NCBI GenBank assembly: GCA_964472195.1
Contig: CAYYJH010000005.1
Location: 1-56,810, forward strand
Direction: 5' to 3'
Origin: BS750m-G4 sp964472195
Lineage (GTDB): Bacteria; Bacteroidota; Ignavibacteria; Tepidaquicellales; Tepidaquicellaceae
Length of the DNA: 56,810 nt
Below, piece after piece: positions 36,004 to 44,392 of the stretch. The translations under genes were made by a program, and so were the position numbers. The notes beneath the pieces are model-generated. The model saw nothing but the letters and a program-made list of their open reading frames with translations, searched no databases and had not been told where the DNA came from. The stretch's first letter is position 1, and each line of letters starts with the position of its first letter.

Positions 36004-38076
36004 TTGAAAGAAATACCTTTTAAGAATTTATATACACGCCTCACGCGAAAAACGTTAACTCTTTTTGAACGTGCAAAGCTGACAGAGTACACTTTTATGA
36101 TAGTCTTAGCGGTTATCATCGGACTGCTCGGTGGATTTGCTGCGGTTGGTATTACTTCCCTTATAAATTTTCTTTCAGATCTTTCATTTCCCGGTGCGGG
36201 AAATCTTCTTGAAAATATAAAAAATGCTCCCTGGTATTTAAAAATTCTTATACCTGTAATCGGGGGATTAATAGTAGGACCAATAATTTATTTTCTTGCT
36301 CCTGAAGCAAAAGGTCATGGTGTTCCCGAAGTCATGCAGGCGATTTTATTGAAAGGCGGTAAAATAAGACCGAGGGTTGCTATTGTAAAAGCTATAGCTT
36401 CTTCTATAACGATCGGGACGGGTGGTTCGGTAGGAAGGGAAGGTCCTATCATTCAAATTGGTTCGAGTATAGGTTCTACAATCGGGCAGTTCTTCAAGCT
36501 GCCAAGTAACAGGCTTAAAACACTTGTTGGATGTGGTGCTGCTGCAGGAATAGCTGCCGCATTCAATGCACCGGTTGCAGGTGCCCTGTTTGCTATGGAA
36601 ATTATTCTTATGGAATTCACCGCTGCACAATTTTCACCAATCGTAATATCTTCTGTTATGGCGACAGTGGTTTCACATTCGCTGGAAGGGGATTTCGCTG
36701 CATTCCAGGTTCCTGCTTATTCTCTTGTATCTCCTTATGAATTGATTTTTTATTTTATTCTTGGTCTGATTGCCGGATTAGTTTCATTCCTGTTTATTAA
36801 AACTCTTTATTACTCTGAAGACTTCTTCGATAATAGATTTCATATCCCTGAATATTTTAAACCAGCTATTGGAGGATTTGGTTTAGGACTGTTGGCATTA
36901 TATTTCCCTGACATACTGGGCATTGGTTATAATTCAATTGAAAATGCTCTGCATGGCAACATGCTCTGGTATTTAGCTTTTGCTTTGATCTTTATGAAAA
37001 TCCTTGCATCTTCTGTAACGCTTGGTTCGGGTGGTTCGGGAGGTATTTTTGCTCCTTCGTTGTTTATGGGTGCAACGCTGGGATGTTTCTTTGGCGGATT
37101 TGTTCATTCTTATTTTCCTGAAATATCCGCAGACGCCGGGGCTTATGCTCTCGTCGCAATGGGAGGTTTGGTAGCGGGAACTACACGTGCTCCCATAACA
37201 GCCATCATTATTGTTTTCGAGTTGACAGGTAATTACCATATAATTCTTCCTTTGATGATTACCTGCATAACAAGTATGATTCTATCGTCTAAGCTTTCCC
37301 GTGAATCGATTTACACACTCAAGCTTTTGCTCAGAAACATCGGCATCAAAGAAGGTGCGGAAATAAATATCATGAAATCGATCTTCGTTAAAGAAGTTTA
37401 CACTAATAAATATGATTCTGTTTTTATTACGGATAATTTCCAGAAGGTTGTAAATCGTTTTATTACGGGAAGGGGAGTTGAGTTTCCCGTTGTGGATTCT
37501 CAAGGGCGTTTGCATTCTGTTATATCAATCGATGACATCAAGGAACTTATGTTTGATAAAGACGCGTTAATGACTATTTTAATCGCGGGTGATTTTTCGA
37601 CAAAAGATATAGAAGCATTAACACCCGATGATAATTGCGAGACAGCATTAGACAGGATGAGATATTACAACATGGCTGGTTTGCCGGTTGTCGATAGTCT
37701 TAAGTCAAAAAAGCTTCTTGGAATGATATGGAGGAAAGATATCAGCGATGCCTACCAGGAGGAAATAGAACGAAGAGAAATAACATCGAGCCTTGCAAGT
37801 AAGATTACGATGAGGCAGGAAGAGACGCAGGTGCAATTCCATGAGGGTTATTCTATTGCCGAGATAAAGCCGCCAAAATCTTTCATTGGCAGGTCTATAA
37901 GCTCATTGAATATAAGAACTAAATACGGTGTGGATGTCCTTTCTATAAAGACAAAAGAAAAACGCGGTGATAAAATAACAGCAATCCCCAGCCCGAAGTA
38001 TACTATCAATGAAGATGATACGCTTATAGTAGCAGGGGAGATAAAGAATATAAATCATATTAAGACGCTGGATTGA
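36004..38076 (+). CDS. ClC chloride channel/antiporter with CBS and TrkA-C domains
   Basis: A 690-residue membrane protein. The ClC core (about 30-450) has GTGGSVGREGPIIQIG with the gating glutamate Glu146, and the chloride-filter motif GSGGSGGIFAPSLFMG. Two CBS domains (about 455-590) and a C-terminal TrkA-C/RCK-C-like domain (about 600-690) probably bind nucleotides or other small ligands and control gating. The gating Glu is present, so either channel or H+/Cl- exchange is possible. The start is taken as a TTG at 36004; the first in-frame ATG (about codon 31) would already be at the first membrane helix. Confidence 0.92.
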   Translation: MKEIPFKNLYTRLTRKTLTLFERAKLTEYTFMIVLAVIIGLLGGFAAVGITSLINFLSDLSFPGAGNLLENIKNAPWYLKILIPVIGGLIVGPIIYFLAPEAKGHGVPEVMQAILLKGGKIRPRVAIVKAIASSITIGTGGSVGREGPIIQIGSSIGSTIGQFFKLPSNRLKTLVGCGAAAGIAAAFNAPVAGALFAMEIILMEFTAAQFSPIVISSVMATVVSHSLEGDFAAFQVPAYSLVSPYELIFYFILGLIAGLVSFLFIKTLYYSEDFFDNRFHIPEYFKPAIGGFGLGLLALYFPDILGIGYNSIENALHGNMLWYLAFALIFMKILASSVTLGSGGSGGIFAPSLFMGATLGCFFGGFVHSYFPEISADAGAYALVAMGGLVAGTTRAPITAIIIVFELTGNYHIILPLMITCITSMILSSKLSRESIYTLKLLLRNIGIKEGAEINIMKSIFVKEVYTNKYDSVFITDNFQKVVNRFITGRGVEFPVVDSQGRLHSVISIDDIKELMFDKDALMTILIAGDFSTKDIEALTPDDNCETALDRMRYYNMAGLPVVDSLKSKKLLGMIWRKDISDAYQEEIERREITSSLASKITMRQEETQVQFHEGYSIAEIKPPKSFIGRSISSLNIRTKYGVDVLSIKTKEKRGDKITAIPSPKYTINEDDTLIVAGEIKNINHIKTLD

Positions 38077-38123
38077 TTTTTAGATAAATTCTGTCAGGAT
38101 GTTCTTTTTGTATGTATTCTGAT

Positions 38124-38738
38124 TTAGGGTTCAATACCTAATATTAACAAAGGAATAGGAGGGTTGTTTCTTCCATGACGCATAACATTATAAACTTCAC
38201 CTTCAAAGTAAGCAATACCTGAAGACATTTGAGATTGCATTTTTTTAGTAGGCAATATTTCAATTCCTAAATTAATAATACCACCACTGTAAAAAAGCAT
38301 ATGTTTAACAAATAAATCATATGCTATAAAAGCATACTTACCAAATTGAACTTCAACGGCTATCTTTTCTTTCACGAAATCAGTTTGATTATAAGAAAAT
38401 ATAGGATTCTTTTCACCATGAGAAATCAGAAACTCTTTTTGTTCTTTAGTTGAAAGTGTAATACTTTTTTCCATCAACTCTCTGTTCAAAGTAATATAAT
38501 ATTGATAGCGACTTTCATTCCAATCTTTCGCTGAAAACTCCCTATCAAAAATCTTATTTAATTCGATTGGACTATATAGAGTCACGCCTTTTTTGGTTTT
38601 TTCTTTACTTATCTTCGTTTTATAATTATTTGCATTTATATTTTTTATTACTCCTTTAATTTCAGAATATAATTTTTTATGATGAACAATTAAATATTCT
38701 TCTCCATTAAGGTGTGAGTAGTTCTGAGATATTTTCAT
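38124..38738 (-). CDS. BglII-like type II restriction endonuclease
   Basis: A 204-residue protein of the BglII/BstYI family. The active site is readable: Asp120, Glu129 and Gln131 in TDFVKEKIAVEVQFGKYAF, with exactly the spacing of BglII Asp84, Glu93 and Gln95. Family members cut AGATCT or RGATCY; the specificity here is inferred only. The ATG overlaps the stop of the methyltransferase gene by four bases (ATGA), so expression is coupled and the methylase is made first, a safe order for a restriction pair. It ends 47 bp from the ClC gene, which is convergent. Confidence 0.86.
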   Translation of the reverse strand: MKISQNYSHLNGEEYLIVHHKKLYSEIKGVIKNINANNYKTKISKEKTKKGVTLYSPIELNKIFDREFSAKDWNESRYQYYITLNRELMEKSITLSTKEQKEFLISHGEKNPIFSYNQTDFVKEKIAVEVQFGKYAFIAYDLFVKHMLFYSGGIINLGIEILPTKKMQSQMSSGIAYFEGEVYNVMRHGRNNPPIPLLILGIEP

Positions 38739-39688
38739 TTATTATTTTTTTTATCAGTTTCAAGAATCCATTCTTGCGGAACTTTTGCTACTTTATCTTT
38801 TGGAGATGGTTTATGTATTGGTTTTGTTATAGGTCTTATTTTCAAATTACCCTCGAATAATTTTTCAACTCTTTCTTTTGTAATACCTACATACTCATTC
38901 TCTTTTTCTATACCAATTACGTTTCTGTTATTCTTTATAGCTGCAATTATAGTTGAACCAACACCTGCATAAGGATCAAGAACCCAACTACCTTTATCAG
39001 TAAGTGCTAATATACATCGTTCAACCAATTCAATAGGATATTGACAAGGGTGTTTAGTCTTTTCCGGATGGTTTGATTTAACATTTGGAATATTCCATAA
39101 TTCGTTTTCCCAATCTCTGTTTACTATTTCCCATATATCCGATGGATTCTTACCTTTCGGATTCCCTGAAGGTTTCCCTTTGTTAGGTCCTTTAAAATGC
39201 CTTTTACCAGGGTACTTGGATGGTACTCTTACATCATCTAAATTAAAAATATATTTATCAGATTTTGTAAACCATAAAATAGTTTCATATCTTCCGGAAA
39301 ACCTATTTGATGCATGTAATCCGTGACCGAAATACCAGATTATTCGGTTACGTAATTTTAGTTTATACTTTTTGAAGATTTGGTAATAATATATGTCGAG
39401 AGGATAGATTTCACCTTTCTTAACATAATTTCCTATCTGCCAGCAGATGCTTCCTTTATCCGATGTAACTCTAACTAATTCTGATATTACCTTTTCTTGT
39501 TGTTCTAAATATTTTTCAATGGATTGTTTTGTTTCGTATTTCTTACCTACATTATATGGAGGTGATGTAATTATTAAATCAAATTTATTGGACGTAAATT
39601 TATTTAAGTTCTCAAAAGTATCACCATGTATAACTTCATAATCAGATTGAAATATATTTTCGGTAAAATCGAACGTATTCTTTTTCAT
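38735..39688 (-). CDS. DNA methyltransferase of BglII-like restriction system
   Basis: A 317-residue SAM-dependent DNA methyltransferase in the beta-class order: the catalytic motif TSPPYN (41-46) comes first and the SAM-binding motif DPYAGVGST (238-246) near the C-terminus. SPPY rather than DPPY suggests N4-cytosine methylation, as reported for the BglII methylase, though beta-class N6-adenine enzymes cannot be excluded. A Lys/Gly/Pro-rich stretch around 155-185 is probably part of the target-recognition region. It overlaps the endonuclease gene by four bases and protects host DNA from it. Confidence 0.9.
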   Translation of the reverse strand: MKKNTFDFTENIFQSDYEVIHGDTFENLNKFTSNKFDLIITSPPYNVGKKYETKQSIEKYLEQQEKVISELVRVTSDKGSICWQIGNYVKKGEIYPLDIYYYQIFKKYKLKLRNRIIWYFGHGLHASNRFSGRYETILWFTKSDKYIFNLDDVRVPSKYPGKRHFKGPNKGKPSGNPKGKNPSDIWEIVNRDWENELWNIPNVKSNHPEKTKHPCQYPIELVERCILALTDKGSWVLDPYAGVGSTIIAAIKNNRNVIGIEKENEYVGITKERVEKLFEGNLKIRPITKPIHKPSPKDKVAKVPQEWILETDKKNNK

Positions 39689-39796
39689 TTAAAACTTCTT
39701 TAATATTTATTCTCCAAGTAATGTTAACGCTTATACAATGTATTATCTTTCCCTTAAAAATAAAATATAAAATAATATATTTTATTTTATGCTATC

Positions 39797-39835
39797 ACCT
39801 GATTTGTGTTGTGTCAGGTCTTCCTGAGCTGACAC
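39797..39835. repeat. GC-richer element with competing inverted repeats
   Basis: Three inverted repeats overlap here. GTGTCAG (39811-39817) pairs with CTGACAC (39829-39835). TCAGG pairs with CCTGA around TCTT. An ACCTGA from about 39797 pairs with TCAGGT. They cannot all form at once. The stretch is richer in G+C than the DNA on both sides. It lies between the methyltransferase gene and the DUF5677-like gene and could be a small palindromic repeat element or a regulatory site for the methyltransferase gene. Confidence 0.55.
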
Positions 39836-39870
39836 GTATCAGATAAAAAACATCTAATACAACGATCGTA

Positions 39871-40785
39871 CTATAAATATTTCTCCCCTTCATCAAAAGT
39901 AATATCTATATATGTCTGTATATATAAAGATAATTCATCAAGATTATCAATATTGAAATATTTTATAATGTCCAAAATAATCTTTCCACAATAAGACATA
40001 CTAAGTACACTTGTATTTACTATATCATCCTTATACATTGGAGAGTTGATACTTACATTCCTATTCCGTTCTGAAATTGTATAGTAATCACCCATTATAG
40101 AACTAGGATGTGTTTGTTTAGAGGAAGTACCATAAACACTTTTGTATTCCTTAACATACACTTCCCCTAAATGTTTACATATATGAAATAAACTTGGATT
40201 TCTATCTTTTAATTCATCTTTAAATATTTTGTAAGCCCAATGATGTGGTCTTTTCTGATTATAATCATCTATACATCGATGATAATCTTTTTTATAATGT
40301 TCTAAGCTTGTTTGGTCTAATCCCACATCTTCAATATAATTTGGATTGTTTTTTAGACTATCTTGTATATGATTCCATCTCTCAACAAATTGAAAATTAT
40401 AAAACAATTTTATTCTCTCTTTTGTATCATATTTGAAAATGAAATCATTGTAGACATGTGTTTCATACAAACTCCTATATATTATTCCAGCTTGGATCGA
40501 TAATCCATTATACAAACAATGAAATATACCAAATAAATCCAAGGCGGCTTTATTGTAGATTGTAAATAAGGCGTTTTCATATTCTTCTTTAGTGACCATA
40601 TTACCATGCGAAGATATATAATTAGTAATAAAGTAAAAACTTTTTAGTTTATGTAATATTGAATCATATTTTTTTCTATCATTTTCTAATTTTGGAAATA
40701 CATCTCTCTCAACCCTATCATGATATTCTTTAATTATCTTATTATACTTTTCAACAATTTTTTTAAGTTCATTTTTATTTTTCAT
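39871..40785 (-). CDS. DUF5677-like protein of the restriction island
   Basis: A 304-residue mostly helical, soluble protein. It has an N-terminal coiled-coil-like part (about 1-50), then a core with IIYRSLYETHVYNDFIF and SKQTHPSS, which resembles the conserved R-S-L/E-T and H-P motifs of DUF5677-type proteins. I recognise this only as a likely family match; its function is unknown, but such proteins are often seen in accessory and defence regions. It lies upstream of the restriction pair on the same strand, with 182 bp and a palindromic element between, so it may or may not be co-transcribed. Confidence 0.65.
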   Translation of the reverse strand: MKNKNELKKIVEKYNKIIKEYHDRVERDVFPKLENDRKKYDSILHKLKSFYFITNYISSHGNMVTKEEYENALFTIYNKAALDLFGIFHCLYNGLSIQAGIIYRSLYETHVYNDFIFKYDTKERIKLFYNFQFVERWNHIQDSLKNNPNYIEDVGLDQTSLEHYKKDYHRCIDDYNQKRPHHWAYKIFKDELKDRNPSLFHICKHLGEVYVKEYKSVYGTSSKQTHPSSIMGDYYTISERNRNVSINSPMYKDDIVNTSVLSMSYCGKIILDIIKYFNIDNLDELSLYIQTYIDITFDEGEKYL

Positions 40786-41105
40786 AGTATTTTATGTTTT
40801 AATTAAAAATTAATCTGTCTTATTTAAAAAATAAATTCACAATATGATTTATATTTTCAAAAGGCAACCCCACTCTAAAATGCATTTCAGAAAGGAGACA
40901 CCGTGCAGGGCTGCCTTTGGAACCCCCCTTTAATTTCCCCTTTGACAAAGGGGGGACTAAGTAGGATTTAGATCTTCGTTTCGACATAAAAATTTATTTA
41001 TTTAAACTTTAATTTATATTTTCTTTCAATTGAAAGTTTTTTTAGCTTTACAAAACATTTTATTTTATTTATCGTTGCAATAACTAAAAGCGATATTTAT
41101 AAAAT
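40786..41105. other. Intergenic region with GC-richer palindromic repeat
   Basis: This 320-bp divergent gap holds a compact repeat element (about 40859-40953) and otherwise AT-rich DNA. The right part (about 40985-41105) must hold the htrA promoter. I see no gene or RNA in it. Confidence 0.5.
40859..40953. repeat. Compact palindromic intergenic element
   Basis: AAAGGCA (40860-40866) is inverted as TGCCTTT (40912-40918). Directly after it comes a perfect hairpin, CCCCTTT (40937-40943), GAC, AAAGGGG (40947-40953). The stretch is much richer in G+C than its surroundings. The second half looks like the C/G-run repeats scattered between genes in many bacteria (recall, not checked here). Confidence 0.55.
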
Positions 41106-42305
41106 ATGATTTTAACATATAAACTAAAATTAAGCATGACGAAATATAAAATAATTATCCCGATAGCTTTTGTTTTAACTTTAGTAGCAGGGTTCGTGCT
41201 CGGTAGAATGTTATTCCCGGACTACTTTAATCCCCATAAAGATTCGAATCTTAAAATTGCTTCGTTCGATAAGAGCCAAACGACGGAGAATATAAATGAC
41301 GACAGGCACAATGCTATAACGAAAGCGATAGAGATGGTTTCACCTTCGATCGTAGGAATAAACGTAGAAGAAGAACGCGAGGTAAGAAATCCATTTTTCA
41401 ATGACCCGTTCTTTAGACAATTTTTTGGAGAACAGGGACCGCAAAAGCAAATCGTTAGGGGACTCGGTTCAGGATTTATAATTTCCGAGGATGGTTATAT
41501 TTTAACTAATGACCACGTTGCAGGGAATGCAACAAAGATATCGGTTACACTTACATCCGGTGAGACAGTAAATGCTGAACTTATCGGCTCAGACCCTACT
41601 TCTGATGTCGCTCTGTTGAAAATAGACAAAGACGGATTACCATTCGTTAAATTTGGAAATTCGGATAATGTAATTATAGGTGAGTGGGTAATTGCATTAG
41701 GAAATCCTTTTGGTTTGTTTGAGATAAACGACAAGCCAACCGTAACAGTCGGAGTAATTAGTGCAGCAAATATGAAGGTTAATGCAGACGGCAGAAGAGT
41801 TTATAAGAATATGATTCAGACTGATGCATCGATTAACGCCGGGAACTCTGGAGGACCACTTATCGATGCAAACGGTAACGTAATTGGAATGAACACGATT
41901 ATCTTTACGGGGAATCAATTTAGTTCCGGGAGTATTGGTGTTGGATTCGCGATATCAATCAATCGTGTCACGAAGATTGTCGAAGAACTTAAAGAAAATG
42001 GTTCAATCAACAGGAATTTCAACGTTGGATTCAGAATACAGGGTATCGATGACAAATTAGCTAAATATTACAACCTTGAAAATAAAGACGGAGTAATTGT
42101 TACACAGGTTTTGAAAGGCGGTATCGCCGATAATGCAGGGTTGAAAACTGAAGATATAATAATTTTTGCAAACGATGAAAAGATAACGAACGAACAAGAT
42201 TTAATTTTTGCGATTAATGATATGAGGGTAGGAGATATTTTGAAACTAAAGGTTCTCAGAAATGGCAGTGAAGAGATAATCGAAATGAAATTAGTGTCCG
42301 GTTAG
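41106..42305 (+). CDS. HtrA/DegP-family serine protease with one PDZ domain
   Basis: A 399-residue envelope protease/chaperone. An N-terminal hydrophobic segment (IIIPIAFVLTLVAGFVLG) anchors or exports it. The trypsin-like triad is readable: His137 (LTNDHVAGN), Asp167 (TSDVALLK) and Ser248 (NAGNSGGPLI). One PDZ domain occupies about residues 305-399, so it is DegS/DegQ-like in domain number. An ATG eleven codons in (41136) is an alternative start. It degrades or refolds damaged exported proteins (family knowledge). A strong hairpin follows. Confidence 0.93.
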   Translation: MILTYKLKLSMTKYKIIIPIAFVLTLVAGFVLGRMLFPDYFNPHKDSNLKIASFDKSQTTENINDDRHNAITKAIEMVSPSIVGINVEEEREVRNPFFNDPFFRQFFGEQGPQKQIVRGLGSGFIISEDGYILTNDHVAGNATKISVTLTSGETVNAELIGSDPTSDVALLKIDKDGLPFVKFGNSDNVIIGEWVIALGNPFGLFEINDKPTVTVGVISAANMKVNADGRRVYKNMIQTDASINAGNSGGPLIDANGNVIGMNTIIFTGNQFSSGSIGVGFAISINRVTKIVEELKENGSINRNFNVGFRIQGIDDKLAKYYNLENKDGVIVTQVLKGGIADNAGLKTEDIIIFANDEKITNEQDLIFAINDMRVGDILKLKVLRNGSEEIIEMKLVSG

Positions 42306-42340
42306 TAGAAAAGATTCACGTTCATGATTTATGAAGTGTA

Positions 42341-42380
42341 TAAACCCCTTGATATTATTTTTAAAGTATCAAGGGGTTTA
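42341..42380. terminator. 14-bp perfect hairpin between convergent htrA and bactofilin genes
   Basis: A perfect 14-bp stem (42341-42354 with 42367-42380) encloses a 12-nt loop. It lies 36 nt after the htrA stop and 24 nt from the end of the bactofilin gene, so it could end transcription from both sides. Neither flank has a long T-run; the stem's own outer TTTA ends are the only U-rich part. Confidence 0.7.
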
Positions 42381-42403
42381 AAATTTAATGATTGTAAAAT
42401 TAG

Positions 42404-42844
42404 TTACTCTACAATTTCCTCTTCGACTTCCGGAGTTGCTTCTTTTTCTATATTAAATTCCTGTCCTGTTGTTTCAGTCATTTTACTCTGCCCGTTAAAC
42501 TTGGAGCCTTGTTCCATAATTAAATCATCGACTGAAACGTCACCCATAACAGAACCACCTTTTTTTATTTCAAGTTTGTGGGCTTTTACATTTCCATTTA
42601 CTATACCGTAAACGGCAACCTCCACCGAGCTAACATCTCCATCGATTACCCCCTTTTCTCCTATAACCAATCCACCCTCACCTCTGAGGTGACCTATTAC
42701 ATTACCATCGATTCTTGTATAGTCAGGAGAAAATAAATCTCCTTCAAATTTACAACCTTCACTGATGAGTGTTTTAATCTGTGCATTGTCAGATTTTGAT
42801 GAAGTAGAAATAGGAAATGTTTGTTTGTCTTTTTGTCCGAACAT
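42404..42844 (-). CDS. Bactofilin
   Basis: A 146-residue bactofilin (DUF583). The central ~100 residues show the beta-helix pattern of short repeating Gly-rich turns (EGDLFSPDYTRIDGNVIG, KGVIDGDVSSVEVAVYG, GGSVMGDVSVDDLI). The flanking tails are polar and disordered. Bactofilins polymerise without nucleotide into membrane-associated filaments that position cell-wall enzymes. The gene follows an M23 peptidase gene by 11 nt; this pairing is known from several groups and supports a joint role in cell shape. Confidence 0.93.
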   Translation of the reverse strand: MFGQKDKQTFPISTSSKSDNAQIKTLISEGCKFEGDLFSPDYTRIDGNVIGHLRGEGGLVIGEKGVIDGDVSSVEVAVYGIVNGNVKAHKLEIKKGGSVMGDVSVDDLIMEQGSKFNGQSKMTETTGQEFNIEKEATPEVEEEIVE

Positions 42845-42855
42845 TTTTTTGTTAT

Positions 42856-43683
42856 TTAATTTAGATTTAAGAAATCGTATGGTTTAATGTCTTTTCCATC
42901 CTTTCTGATTTCGTAATGAAGATGGGGACCCGTCGATCTGCCAGTACTTCCAACGAAGCCTATTATATCACCCGCTTTTACGGATTGACCTATTGTAACA
43001 TTTATTTTCGACAGGTGTCCGTAAAGACTGGAATAACCATAATCGTGCCTGATTATAACACATTTCCCATAACCATTATGATAATCTGCCAGCTCAACCA
43101 CGCCGTCTGCTGTACAACTAACTTTATCACCGATATTTCCTTTGAAATCGATACCAGAATGAAATTCAAAACTTCTTCCTCCGAATGGATTGGTTCGGTT
43201 ACCATATTCGGAAGTTACTTTCCCGATGTAAGGATATCCCAGAGGAATCTTCTGAATGTTACTGAAAATAAAACCTGTATGCTTATTGTAAAAATCGTAT
43301 ACAGTATAGTCAACTCTTTCTGAATTAATTTCCCCGCCAATTCCTGTTGTATCAGTATTGATACCTTTTTCTCTTAAGAAGTTATTAATATTGAAAATAT
43401 TTTGTTCAATATTATTAATCTTACTCTTAATATGCATACTATCCATAACCTCAACATCTTTTTCTAAAGAAATAATTCTGCTGTGAAGTTTGGAATTATT
43501 ACTCTGGGAGATTATTAATCCTAAAAAAAGTGATAATGTAATTAATGCAAAAACGATAATCGTTACAGAAGCAATCTTTGCATAAAGTCTAAATTTCTGA
43601 ACATGTTTTGTAGGTATGTTGAAGGATTTTGTTTCGTTCTTGTCATTGCTGACAAATAAAATGGTAGTAAACTTTTTTCCCAT
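42856..43683 (-). CDS. M23 peptidoglycan endopeptidase, membrane anchored
   Basis: A 275-residue protein with one N-terminal membrane helix (about 33-55), a coiled-coil-like periplasmic stretch (about 58-95) and a C-terminal LytM/M23 domain. The zinc ligands are readable in FHSGIDFKG (His, Asp) and GPHLHYEI (HxH), with YGHLSKI also present. All zinc residues are intact, so it is probably an active DD-endopeptidase. It lies directly upstream of the bactofilin gene, which likely guides it. Confidence 0.93.
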   Translation of the reverse strand: MGKKFTTILFVSNDKNETKSFNIPTKHVQKFRLYAKIASVTIIVFALITLSLFLGLIISQSNNSKLHSRIISLEKDVEVMDSMHIKSKINNIEQNIFNINNFLREKGINTDTTGIGGEINSERVDYTVYDFYNKHTGFIFSNIQKIPLGYPYIGKVTSEYGNRTNPFGGRSFEFHSGIDFKGNIGDKVSCTADGVVELADYHNGYGKCVIIRHDYGYSSLYGHLSKINVTIGQSVKAGDIIGFVGSTGRSTGPHLHYEIRKDGKDIKPYDFLNLN

Positions 43684-43818
43684 ACACTGTTTTGATTAGA
43701 AAGAAAATCAATTTAATAATTATATTTAATAATCTCTATTGAAATCATTGTAACTATCTCATACAATTTTTAAACCAATGAGAATATCAAATACATACAT
43801 GTTTGTCTAAATAATATA

Positions 43819-44223
43819 TCAATTCCCTGTTGTGAAACTCCAAACCGGACCTTCCGTAAAAGCATTATTATTATCTTTCGCAGTCACTTTCCAATATATT
43901 GTGATATTAGCAGCCATTAGTCCTATGTCAACACTGTTTGATAAAGTATTCGTTGCGACAACATTAACAGGTGGATTGGCTGTACCGGCTACTACATCAT
44001 ATCTCAGTGTGTCTCCCGGATTAGGGTCAGTACAGGTCCAGCTTAATACTACAAACCTTGAAACATTTACTGCACCATCAGCAGGTGAAGGATTGCTCGG
44101 GATGTTTGGAGCTTGATTTGTAGGTGTCGTCGTTGTAGTAGGGGTTTCATCTTTAGAGCAGCTATATAGAATAGCTAATGTCATTATTATTAAAATGACT
44201 GATATAAAAGTCTTACTAATCAT
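43819..44223 (-). CDS. Lipoprotein with fibronectin/Ig-like domain
   Basis: A 134-residue lipoprotein. The signal peptide ends in a lipobox ILYSC with Cys22 as the lipidated residue, followed by a Thr/Pro-rich linker (about 26-38). One fibronectin-III-like beta domain follows (PSNPSPADGAVNVSRFVVLSW ... IYWKVTAKDNN ... VWSFTTGN). This single-domain form is common at the surface of this group. The function is unknown. It is divergent from the ABC ATPase gene. Confidence 0.85.
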   Translation of the reverse strand: MISKTFISVILIIMTLAILYSCSKDETPTTTTTPTNQAPNIPSNPSPADGAVNVSRFVVLSWTCTDPNPGDTLRYDVVAGTANPPVNVVATNTLSNSVDIGLMAANITIYWKVTAKDNNNAFTEGPVWSFTTGN

Positions 44224-44392
44224 ACTATTAATTTTAGTTATTAATAAATGATGTTATTACTTCATCAATATATGTGTAAGACATTTTATAATCAACGTTA
44301 ATTTTTACAATGATTGACAAAGCCTTTTTTATTGTATTTAAATACACTTAAATTTATATTTGTAAATTATTAAATAAACTGAATAACAATTT

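Noticed and set aside
42324..42611. Open frame on the plus strand opposite the bactofilin gene
   Set aside because: It spans the hairpin and is the antisense of a clear bactofilin; Ser-rich shadow.
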